This document shows, piece after piece, positions 51,801-63,700 of a stretch of 64,000 bases of DNA (positions are counted from its first letter, which is position 1; the number at the start of each line of letters is the position of its first letter). The stretch spans positions 14,124,813-14,188,812 of the forward strand of contig OZ025276.1 of NCBI GenBank assembly GCA_964019165.1, written 5' to 3'. The notes below the pieces were generated by a model. It saw only the letters and a list, made by a program, of their open reading frames with translations. It was not told the DNA's origin and made no database searches. A program made the position numbers and the translations under genes. This DNA comes from Mastigias papua. Taxonomy: Eukaryota; Cnidaria; Scyphozoa; Rhizostomeae; Mastigiidae.

Positions 51801-53133
51801 CTTTCTCTTGTATTCGTGATGATCTCTTGAGATCACGGTTCTCTAGCCGCAATTGCTCATTTTCATTTTGTAATTCAAGAATCAAGTTCTGAAGGGCATT
51901 CACTTTATTTCTGTTTGCAGATAAGACTCTTCTGACAACTACACCATCGCTCCTTTGTTTTGGGCTATTATGAAACCCTCCTGGAAAGTGATGAATAAAA
52001 TTAAACAATACATGAAAGGAATCCAGCACTATCATTGAAATATACTCCATTTGAAATTTTAACTGGCAAAGAAGGAAAATGTCCAAAATAATAAGTAAAG
52101 AAAGAAGCATGACTGATTCAAATTTATCTAAGAGCTCTGAGCTACCAAAAATGCAACAGAATGATTGCAACTTGCAATACAGTGTAATGGGGGCATCCAG
52201 ACAGTACATATGCCCAGAATCACCATATTTTTGACTAAATTATCAACCCTTTATGTAGTGGTATGCTCTTTACTTACCTCACCTGCCCCCTTCTCTGTAC
52301 ACTTGTACAAAGTTTTTTATTTTTATTTCCTGAAAAGCAACAGTTTTTCATCACTTTTTATTAAGTAATTGCTGCAGTGTTTTCATTTTGTGCCATTTTT
52401 TCTGCATTTTCCCTCAGCTTGCACAGTGGTTAGGCCTAATGGTACAGTACACCATAGTACATATGCTTTGACCTTTACCATCCCACCCACCTTGTGCACA
52501 TGAGTATGCTTTTGACCCTACCTACCCACCAACCCTCAAAGTGCACATACTTTCTGGATGCCCCCAAAGAACATGATTGATGAAATACAATGATTGTCTA
52601 TAATGGTTGTCTACACAAAACAAACACACACATACACAAACACACAAACACACACACATGCATACAAACAAAAAGAAACACAAATTTAACTATTCATATT
52701 ACTGTTACTAACTGCAAACATCCACCATTTTTGATAGGCTTAATAAGTTTCTTTCCAAACCTGTACCTTTTTTCATCTTGGATCCAGCAAGGTGTCTTGT
52801 CTTTTCAGTTCCTCTACCTGATGCCTTCTGTCTTGGCGTTAAGGACTCGCTGTATGCACTTCTACTATTATCTCTATATCCACCAACAACTGATCCGAAA
52901 GTTTGCCCCTTTCTTTTGTTAAATAGTGCAGATTTCTCAGTACTGTTGGTGGCTTCTCGATCAAAATATTTTAATTCTTTCTTGTCTTTTGGTTTACTCT
53001 CTCTTTCGTCATTTACGAAAGAGCCCTTATCTGAGTCTGCTTCAAAATCGTCACCATAATCATCATAAACATTTGCATCGCTCGTGTCGTAAAAGTCAAC
53101 AAGACTACGATTAGTCTTATTTGGTATGGGCAT
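45805..53133 (-). CDS. LCA5: Lebercilin (LCA5) orthologue
   Basis: Lebercilin is a ciliary coiled-coil protein of the axoneme and basal body that links to IFT; loss causes Leber congenital amaurosis in humans. Five exons: 52767-53133 (ATG first; 52761 is an alternative donor), 51736-51980, 50330-50548, 49795-49932 and 45805-47334, all in phase, giving about 832 residues (human 697). Exon 2 has RRVLSANRNKVNALQN and QEKAIKKYDNEEAEI, matching the start of the lebercilin domain. The coiled coil runs through exons 3-4 and closes with EKEKELEVQNIYSQR, close to the human KNIYSNR segment. The tail keeps two short FGxYxP motifs (FFGEYNPT, LFGVYQPTFG) and an acidic DDIEEMVLI end like human DEIEEVALR. 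The last exon also carries a long Glu/Lys/Arg-rich helix. Introns hold a minisatellite and three repeats. Confidence 0.9.
47948..48291. repeat. 43-bp minisatellite, 8 copies
   Basis: The unit begins ATTCCACATTCAGCACCGGA and ends AAGGAGGAT. Eight units of exactly 43 bases lie in the last LCA5 intron, differing by single bases (first unit acaagac; third-to-last region attccc versus atattcc). Confidence 0.95.
49189..49366. mobile_element. Second, partial copy of the 6649-6918 fold-back element
   Basis: The loop (TTCATCATATCACGTGTA), the right arm (ATCCGACGTTTCATACTCTG, GACGAGTGTCGGACGAAAA) and the downstream GTAGTGAAGTTCTGTAG all match the first copy. The left arm is absent, so it is truncated and cannot fold. 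It lies in the last LCA5 intron. Confidence 0.75.
50887..51208. mobile_element. TIR element (MITE-like), 322 bp
   Basis: The outer ends are perfect inverted repeats of about 23 bases: CATAAATCCTCGAATTAG at 50887 and its complement ending at 51208. The interior is non-coding, with repeated GGGGGCTTATTTGAGGGG-type words that resemble subterminal repeats. It lies in the intron between LCA5 exons 2 and 3. The target-site duplication is not clear. Confidence 0.75.
52188..52566. mobile_element. TIR element (MITE-like), 379 bp
   Basis: TGGGGGCATCCAGA at the left end faces TCTGGATGCCCCCA at the right end; imperfect pairing continues for about ten more bases. The interior is non-coding. A partial relative lies at 35932-36030. 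It sits in the first LCA5 intron. Confidence 0.7.
52615..52665. repeat. (CA)n-rich microsatellite
   Basis: Imperfect ACACACACATACACAAAC run in the first LCA5 intron, just past the TIR element. Confidence 0.75.
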
Positions 53134-54782
53134 CCTAAAAAACTCAACAACTACCAGCTTTACATGAAATCAAGTCATCTCCACTTATGAGAAACTATTC
53201 AACGCCGTATTGCTACACAATTTGGATTGGTCTCTAAGCAGTTCTTGTTTGTCTGAGTGTCGTTTGTCCAAAGAAATGTTTGCGATATTCAGATTCTGAT
53301 CGATAGCTAATATACTCTACAGGCTATTTCCGGACGACAAACGCCCTCAATTGTTCATATGACTTGGCTCTCTGAAAGCCGATTCACCAGAAACTCACGC
53401 TTAACAGCACCTTTCAGGCAAAATAGAAGTGTCTTCGACAATCTTCACACATTCCAGTAGCTACCTGACATTTCGCCATATTGCAATGTCGCCAAAGCAA
53501 TTGTTAAAAATATTGATTGGTGTCCAAGCCGATAACGAGGCTACTAATTGGTTACCACAGGAACATCCAACACAGTATAAATAATACATTGTGTTTGAGT
53601 CGTGATTTTCCAACCTTTCGCAAGCATTCATAAAATTGAAAAGCGCCAAAAGTCATTATATGGCATGTTTTTAGCTTGTATTACATTCTGCATTCATATC
53701 TTTTGATGGTTTAGAAGAGCAGTCGTGTCTGAGTTGCGGTTGGGATTTTACTCGTAAAAGCACCGGAGAAAGTTTCCTAGGGGCCCCTTCACAAGTTCAG
53801 CACAACCTTACTGGTTTCTCTGGGAAAGAATAGAAGTAAATAATGAGGTTTCTTCATAAGTAAGAGATCGTGTTTAATGCAATTCATACAACAGAAGGGG
53901 ATTTTTAAGTGCTAGGTATTAACAACTAACGAAATATTCTCATTTTTGAGAGCTGATACTTTCATTGGAATGATATCGAAGAATCAGCATGCTATAGAGA
54001 AAAAAGATGAAAAAGCTAGTAATCCATCCAATGTGAATATGCTATTTTAAAATCGAGAGTTGAAGGAATCATGGAGTTTCTGCATCAAAAAGCAAATACA
54101 CGTTGTTTTTAATAAGAAAGCCACTTGTTTGATTGAGCCTCAATTTTCTTAACAATTCCCGAAATTGAAGCTGAGATTTTCTTAAGATTTTCTTAATTTT
54201 ACTAAAATAAACTAGCTAAAGGAGGTTACAATTATTTGTTATAAAAAGTTTGATCTTTTCATAAAAAGATTATCAAAGAGAAGATTCGATCTTTGTAAAG
54301 GAGCTTACAAAACCAACTAATATCGGTTTCTAGCAGGTAAAAAAGATGAACTCTGGAAACTGAGCCGTACGATTTTCTTAGCAGTTTCTTATGATTTTGG
54401 CCTTTTGAGCCTCATTTTCTTATAAAAATTGTTCTTACAAGAAAAACAAGGTGTAAACAACAAGAATGGTAAAGACATTCTATAACGGTGATAATCCTCA
54501 TTTCAAGAAAATATGACTGCGTGCCTACTCAGTGACAATGCCAAAGAGTCCAAAAGATAGAAAATAAATAGAAAACAAATGGTTATGCTATGAAAAATAT
54601 ATAAAAATATACATTGGATGTTTTTCAGTTGCTTGAACTTTACATAGTTAAAAAGTAATAATGAGCTTGATTGCAAAATAGAAAACATTGGCGTAATAAT
54701 GTGCAACTAACTTAAGATTTTTCTATTACAGTTATTTTCTTGGGGGAGGGTTAATGGCAAAATCTCCCCGAAAGATAAATGT
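53134..54782. other. Intergenic region upstream of LCA5
   Basis: The first few hundred bases should contain the LCA5 promoter (minus direction). I see no exon or recognisable repeat. The tandemly arranged hydrolase gene ends at about 54783 on the same strand. Confidence 0.4.
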
Positions 54783-57700
54783 CTATGTTACGAAAATCCA
54801 GGCGAGGAGAATGGTCAGAGACTCAATGAACTGTGTTTCAGTAACTACATAAGCATGAAAAATCCATGAAACAGCAACAACAGAATGGCTTGTCAAGTTG
54901 GCACAGTGAGAAAGTTTAATCCTTGTATAAAGGGTGGGATGAATCTCCTGAATACCCAAATTCATTTACCAGAAATTTACAGCTCTCAAATTAAGTCACT
55001 AAAATTGAAGGGTCAAACCCTAGCAACTTATGCTCGGCCAGCTGAACTGACCTACATTACGCTTGCTTGATATGAAGGGGTAATATATGAGTAGACTGAT
55101 CGCTGTGAACAATCCGCGATCTTGTCTTATTAAGAACTTCTATACAAAAAGTTTCCAGTAACTATTTCTTCAATTTTGGCTTGCAAACAGTTCAACTCTA
55201 CCATGCTCAAAAGTCTTTGGAGGCTGTATCTTGACATAAGAATTCTGCAAATGAAAAAGAACCCTCTAGAATTTAAACATTCCTCTGCAAGCACTGCACT
55301 TACATTGTTACGTATAGGCCATTTCCAGGAGTACGCATCGGTGTTGCAAACTTTTTCGAATGCAATAATAATTTGGTCAAGTGAAATACAGTAGTTGGTA
55401 GAAACAGACTGAAAATCTATATATGCAGGAGAGAAGCTGCCTAAAATTTTATAATAGAGAAATGGTCCCTACTGTTTCTGAAAGCTGGAAATCAAAGAAG
55501 AAACTTTGCAGCATCGCCTAAAGATATCTCCTCTCTGCTACCCGATTTTCTAATGACATCCCGTGTTTTCCAAAGACATTCTATATGTAAGTACCACATA
55601 GGGAACCATACATGTGGAAATATGATCTGCGAGCAGGAGCTTCTTCAAAATCAAACAAACACAACCGATATTCTTGGCTTGCTTTTGAGATCGTTTTAAT
55701 TACAAATACTTTGCATTATAAGCTCAAGAATAAATCTTCTTTCCATTGATTCATTATAATATATTCAAATTGCACTTATGCACTTACGGATGAAACTTTG
55801 ATGCATGGGGGAACAACAAAGATCATACCCACAGAGTAAAGGTATTCAAAATACTCACGTGACTAACAAGATCGATCCATGTGCCTGTGTTTGCATATAT
55901 TGTATCGCCACCTTTGCTCTGGACCCTTCGAAGCAGCCTCCTGTGCAGGTGCCCCAAAATAACCACATCTTCATAGCACTGCTTTACATAATAGGATAAA
56001 TCTTGGATTGAACTTTTAAGTCTTTCATAGACTTCTGAAGATCCATACTAAAAGACATTGAGAGTGGCGCAATTAGCGATAGAATAATCAAAGGCCAATC
56101 ATTGACCACTCAGAGTGGTCAATGATTGGCCTTTGATTATTCTATCATAAAACCGATACCAACAGTCAATGAGCTCAAATTTCCTAACTTAATCCGCTTT
56201 GCATCTAACTGCTTGTACCAAATGAGTTCGATTAAATAACTTTCAAATATTTACTTGATAACCTTCAAAAAAGCTACAGATTTGTTTCACATACGATTCG
56301 TACGTGAGGGAGTTTCTGCTGGGCAGGAACCTTATCTCATACCATTGAACTTTTGCGGTTTTGTGGGCATTTTTTCCCAAAGATTGCCACCAGGAGCCCA
56401 TTTATTTCTGGGTGAATATTGTGCGAGTATTGAGATATCGAGTTTTCGCATGGCAGATAAGTACTCCGAGCCTCTCGGCCACGTGATCGCTTAAGCAACC
56501 ATCATATAATCCATAAATGGTTTCATCCTTCATTGGTCACCAAAATAATATGAAGAGCATCAACGTAGATTCTCAGCTCCACCGCAAGTACAATATAAAT
56601 ACTGGTGAAAACATTTGCTCAACATGTCATCTCAAACGAGTAAAAAACTTCACTACCTTAGCTATGGCGTTATGTAGAAACTGTGACTCGAAGACATGCT
56701 TCAGACGGATCCACTTGCCATCTTCCACTATGATACACTCATCACCAGTCATTGGTTTTCCGATTGCTCTCTCCACTAAATTTTCGCAGAATCTTCTACT
56801 GAATAGCCTTGTGCCTAATATGTCGATAAGCGTTGACCCAAGAAAGCATACAGGAAGGCTTTTCAAGGTTGCTTTGACATACCTGTTTATCACCTAGCAA
56901 AAGAAAAGTTTTAACGGAAATTTTCTTCATATTTATCAGTGTTCGTGATCATTAATCAATCCAATCAATGAATGGGTCCTTGAAATGATTGATTGATTGA
57001 TTAATTGATATAACTGATTGATTAATTGATTAATTAATTGCCTCGATTGGATCGATTCAAGTAATTTGATCGATTTATTGGCTTAGCTGACTGATTGCTA
57101 TGATGATATTCTTGATAAGATACACGATGATTCCGTCCTCTGATTAACACAGAGAGTGAGAGAGTGAGAGATAGAGTGGTTGAAAGGAATAGAGTCAATG
57201 CTAAGTTGGTTAAAAACCGAATAAACAGCGGCGTCTTGAAAAACCTTACCTCCTTAGAATCGAAAAAATATCTCTCTTCTGTGGAATATAGAAGTCTTTT
57301 GATGAAATAAGAGAACGGTCTTGTTATTTCTTGAGTATTAAACATCTGTACGCTACGATCATTGAAGAGATCAGCGCAGTAGCCATGTTCAAATCGGATT
57401 GTGTATAATTGCTCTCCAATGCAAATTTTGTAGATTAAACACCCAGAGATGAACCGAATCTACCGGTGAATGTAAAATGCTAACAGATGGGAAATATTGT
57501 ATTGAAACATGGCAATGACAAAATTGGTGAGGAATGCGTCGTGATACAGCGGAAAATCTGAGGAATTACTATACCCTCCTGGAAATTTGTAGAGAATTAT
57601 AGCTCTCTTTATATTCTAGTCCCAGGCTTATTTTGCTAAAAATGCCGCATCATTCTAGATTCATGTGTAATATCACACGCATTTTAAAACATGCTAACTG

Positions 57701-60700
57701 ATGAAGCGAGGAGCGTACTAAAGGGCTTCAAAACATGCACAAAACAAGATATCTATTGAATTGGTGCTTTGCGCACGCATTCCTACCTGACCTTTCACAC
57801 CTAGCAGCATATTAGAGTCCTTTTCTATTATCCAAATCACACAGCAATATTACACACAACAGAAGCTAAATATGGCTATAAAATTGCTGACTTACCGTTT
57901 ATAATGACATTGTTATTAAAGAAAAAAGGACTCCCTTGTTCCCTAAGAATCTAGATACTTAAAGAGAAATGGCGGATGAACTATCTTTTAGAAAATCAGT
58001 AAAATTAATTATATTATTTCACTCACCTTGCCACCAAACAATTCTTTCACCATCTCTTCCGTCATGTCATAATCACTGTCCCCTCTGACGTAGTAAATAA
58101 GAATATCATTTTCTGTTGCAAGTTGTTGAATTGCATTCGAAAATTCTTTGACAGCCTATGACGACACGAAATCAGGTGAATTACACAAAAGTGGCACTAA
58201 TGCAAGCGGTCACATTTAGTATTTCTCATGAAGTAGAAAAAACCTAGGGTATTTTGTCAAAACACAATACGAATACAACAAAATACAAAACGTGCAGCGA
58301 CAGAGAATTCTCAGTCACTGATTCAACATTATAGAATCGGCTACCTTAAAATTTCTGACTTGCAAAGCATTGATACTTTTAAATCCAGATTGAAAACATT
58401 CCTATCTTCATTCCTATATCACTCGATTCTAAACTTTAATTTGTTCTAGAACTTTTGCATGCAAATATGGTCCTTTTTATCCTAAGTATTGTACAGTGCT
58501 AAAGAATATATTGCAAAATAGAGACTGTCGCTTTACAATAACTGCTATACTTTTATTTGTTTTCTCGTAACAGCTTTGAATATTCATCTTAGTACAGGCA
58601 CCCATTATTGATAAAAGCTTTAGATAAAATACTTTTAAGAAAAAAACTTGAATGTCAAGCTGTTTTCATAACTACTAAATATATCATAACAAGCTTACCT
58701 CATCCTTCTCCCATTCCAACATGAATTCATCTGTTGTGAGTGGTGTTACTGCCACTGCGGTCGTTTCCATATCAAATATGTTTCCCAGTAATACAATGCT
58801 ATGTAAACTAGAAACTACAGTCTCAGTTAGGGAGGAGATAAAAGATTCTAAGCGAGGTTTGATATTCCTCGACCAATCTGACCCCAGATGTAAATCACTG
58901 ATAACTATAATATCTCTTCTTTGCATGCTATCGTCCAATTTGAACGACTCTATAACGACTTTTTTTAACTCTGTCGATTCAGGATCTTTGTACCTAAAAA
59001 GGAATTTGAATCAATTAATGTAGGAATCAATTGATGGGTGAGTCAATGAGTGAATAAATGAATGAATGAATGAATGAATGAATGACTTACTCACAAATCA
59101 TTCAAAAAAACTCTTCCAACGAGCCAACATTCAAGTGAATGTACGTTCAAGAGAATAACCCAACTGATATTAGGAATGAGGTATCTATTAGCGTGATCAA
59201 TTGAAGTTCCTGCTGACATTGAGGTCTAATTTTGGCACCAGAGTAAGGCATGAAAAAGTGCTCATATCACAAACTAATCAGCTAACCTCTCATTCATTTG
59301 GAAGTAACTTGATCCATTGAATTTTCTAGACCAGATCAGATGCTCTTCCTCAGGCTCGTTCTCTTCATTATCTCCTGCATCACTGTCATGAAAAGTTTGC
59401 GATAGTTCGGATTTGCTTTGCGCATGCTTCAAATTCTCAGCTTCCTCGAGTTCGAGGCTCTCATCCTCACACTCCACATTGTTATTCGCTTGTATTTCCT
59501 TTCCATCGTCGAGTTTATCAAACTGAATCAAATTCAGTCTCTCGTTTCCTGATTTTGTCCCTGTCAAAAGAACATAAATGTATTAATAAACATTATAAAA
59601 GCATAAAAACGTACGGCAATGAATTGAAACATAGATAGAATTTGTCTTGTAACGAGAAAATCCTAAAGACTTTGAGCTATCTCGTTTTAGTTATAAAGAA
59701 CCAAATATTTGATACCATCATTTCGAGTTATTCAAAACAATATTTATGAGTGCTAAACAGTATAAATTCCAGGATTAAAAATTAAAAGAAAATGCTTATT
59801 AGCAAACGAACAGTTCATAAAGTCATGGAATATGAAAGAACATAAAATCCTCACGTTTGATTCTAGTGTGTTCATCTTCAGGATTTAGCGCACCATATAT
59901 CAAGCCTCTTACGCCAGTGTCCCTCACGTCATGGTTGTCCGCATACTTATCTAACCACTGCAATAGCTTTGGGTATATATCCAAGTGAGATTTCTTACCA
60001 AGGAAAGTGTCCAAATGCCCATAACCTACAAACATGACATTTAGGTACAAATCACATCAGAAAATCTATTGTCAATCTTTATAAAGCATCTTCTTTTTCA
60101 TTTCCAAGCATTTTCATTCACATAGGCCAAATCTTGCCTTCATACAACACAATTTTAAACTTCAAAATAGTGTTTGAAAGCCTGCCCTCCCATGTCTTTT
60201 GAAGACAGTATAAGCTTTCCTTTAGGTCAGTGGCCAAGTGGTTAGAACGCTCCTGTGGTATGCGAAAGACTGATGACGTACCTCAGGTCATAGTACACAT
60301 CCCCATGGCTACCGTAACTCACAATAAAGACAGGCGAGGACAAGTGTCCTCTCTAATGCGCACTTCCCAACGCCCGTAATCGTATTTGTAACTATATTTC
60401 CATTGATATTCAGACTTTTGTGCTACTTGATTCAAGTGCCAACGAACTGAAATCTTAGAGGTCTGATTCTGATGTAAAAACTTGCTTACCTTCAGCCTCG
60501 AAGTACACGTAGTCTTGAGCGGGATTCGCTTCCCGAACCATGTTATAAGTTAATACAAGATTTTCAGGATTCCAACATTGGTTTCTTTCACCTTAACAAA
60601 AACCATATTCCATTCAAACATCGCCTATAAGACTGGAGTTACAAACATAATGTGCATATCAAAAGACAACCATTATCTCTGTCAAACCATTAGTCTTGTC

Positions 60701-63700
60701 CACACGATTAATGCAAAGGCCATGAGGCAAATTACAGGATACATGGATATCTCACATCGTGGAAAGTTAAACATATGTCGATGACTTCATCCAGCTATTA
60801 TAAGCCTGATATAATTTTTTTATGAGTACAAACAAGAGGCTTTCTTTTTTATAAAATAGTGAAGCAATCAGGTGTTATGAGGAACAACATCATTGTTCTT
60901 TCATAAGCTATATTGCAAGAGTACAAGAGTAAAAAGGTAGAACGCTTGCAAGCACTGATATTGCAAGCTGTGAAAGGTCCTATTCCATTATCGCTTCAAA
61001 CTTGACATTATCATAGTGTTTGCCAATCAACTAGACAATGATAAAATGGGCTGCACGTGCAGTACTATAACTTCTTTGTCTAAACATCTAACTTGGATAT
61101 AAACCCGATTTCGGACCCAAATCAGTGACAGCTAACAGTTCTATAATACCAAAGAAAGCGTAACGTACTATTAAATAGAAAGTGTCTTCTTGGTTTTTCA
61201 GATTTAATACGAAATCAATCAATTAAATCATACCATTAAAAAACATGATAGGAACGTTAAGTAGATCCATCTTCCTTCTGAAGCGCTGGTCCGCCAATCT
61301 GTTCCTCTTTTTATAGCCAGGCAGGTAAATATCTTTGCCATTTGAGTCCACAATACGCTTTTTTCGCGTAATCAAAGCGATATGCGAGAGAATTTTCATC
61401 GTTGCAACTCCAAACAGTTCATGCAAAATGTCATGAGTGGCGACGTTAAGGTTTTGATGCTCGAACAGAAGACCATAAAGGAATGCAATCCTATGGAAAT
61501 GCAATCATTAGTAAAAACAACAGTCCTTGAATTGCAGACGAAGAGCATATTGTTAGAAGCGCTAATAAACCGTTCCTCTATGACCCTACAGGCTGGCAGG
61601 TCCGCCGAGGGCTTGTATGGAGCCCCTTATGAAGCCATTATGAAATTAGTCCTAGCAAAGAATCATTCATAGCTCCTCTCAGTCTCGGGGCAAGGGCAAT
61701 CTGCCCCACCTGCCACCCTCCCACCAGGACTACGGGCTGGCACTCGTACCAATGAAAAGCGTGTAATAAGGGGGGCTCCTAGGGTTCCTGCCATTTTCCT
61801 CAAATGGATAAAATTGCACTTTTTCATGTAAAATTATGAAACTGGTTATTGTTTTTAAGTAGGTCTGCTCATAATCAGAATAAAATTTGAAGTAACAAAA
61901 ACATGAAAATTCTTGCAATAATTCTTCCGTTCCAGAATCAGAAAAGTATTATTCAAAACTATATCTTCTTATGAAATTGTGGGGAGCCACTTTTTGTGGA
62001 TTTTAAACCTGTTTATTAGCATAAGATTAAGAACTATTTTACCTGTGGCAAACCTCACTCGAGCAATGCTGACTTGCCTTCGTAGTGACATATGCAAAAT
62101 TCCTCGTTATGTGATTTAAAGCTTTCTCGCTCCAAGGGGATTTCGCATCAACGTACGCTGTGAAGGACGTCATTCCCGAGTTTGCAAAAAGTGTAGAAAG
62201 GCAACCATGTGATTTGAACTTATTGACTAGTGAGCCAATAGGAGTGGCACAAACTTGGCTAGTCAGAATACAGCGGACTTTACCCTCTAGTTTACCCAGT
62301 AGCACCGAGGCCATGACAGCAATTGCACCAAAACAATGGATCACCAATTGGACATCTTTCTGTTTGGAGAAATAGCTGTTATTAAAGCTTGTATACACTG
62401 TATATTTCAATGTGAGAATTAAGGAGATGATTGAAGGAGATGATTACTGGGTGAAGTATATTTTTAGAAAGTATACACATTATTTCTGAGATAAGAAACG
62501 AGTAAGTAAGAAGTGATAAACATTTAAGAAACACATGTAGGCTGAGTCTCAAAAGTAAACTTGACACGAGCTTGAACATTTTATTTCTCGTCTCACAAGT
62601 GTCTTATTTGAGTTTTTGTTGTTAGTGGAATTTCAAGAATATTAAGAAAGATTTTAGAAAGATTTAAGGCTGGACTTGACAAAGTATTAAAACCATTCAT
62701 GCTGAAAGCAGAAACTTTGCTACTTATATAAAAAACGGTAATGGAAGATGCAAAGAAGTACTAAAGCTAATGAGAATTATTGCGAACAAGCAATTGCAGA
62801 GTGTTCAAACTACCGCAAAGTTCAGAGCTATAAACTTTAATTTGTTGGGTCCGAATGGCTTTGCGGAGGGCAGGATCATCGTTTGAAAAGAACGCAAGTA
62901 AAAACTTGACTTCAATTTTATGCACAAATTGTTCAACTAATGATTGAAAATGAATGTTCTTACTTCTCCAGTAACTTTGAGAATTTTATCCACGCCTGCT
63001 GAAAAATCATACTTTGCACAGTCGTCTACGGTGTATTGCGTGTAGCATGCCCAAGGAAGGAGCAGCGAGGTGCGCCAATCAAATAACCAAACATCATATT
63101 TCTGTTCTATTAAATACTCCACAAAATTCTGCTCCACAGTGTCCACTAGAAAGAGGCTTGATGCCACCCCGAGTCCATGGACCAGCATGATCGGGCCTTT
63201 TCTCCCACCTTGCAATCGTGTCAAGCGCAATTCGATCTTAAACGATACGGAGCAGACATGGGAGATCAGATATGAAGAAACAGCAATGGAGGATTATAAT
63301 CTGAGTTGTTTGTTTCACATTTGTCCATGTATCAAGTGCAACATATAAAACAGAGGATGACATGTAATTGGTATTAATATGGGGAAGAAAAGTGAATGAT
63401 TATGGACACCAATTATATTGCAACTGATATAATTTCTACAGCTGGAAACTTCGTACCATAAGAAAAGGACACACGAAAGAGCCTTGTGTCACATCCCATT
63501 TAGGTTGTGTATTTCGTAACTGGGCAGTTTTCCTTTGGTCACCAATGGCTCTTTGTTATGTGCTGCGGCTACACCATAGAGCCGTGAGCGAAAATTTTAC
63601 ACGATTGGATCCTGGTTGTTACGAAACTAAAGTAAAACTATAATGATATCCTGTTGAAATGCTTGTAGATGATATCTGGTCAGAATCTGCTACGTAACTT

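Noticed and set aside
56255..56494. 79-codon plus-strand frame in the hydrolase gene
   Set aside because: Lies in the intron between exons 55859-56047 and 56657-56893, with no recognisable similarity on either strand.
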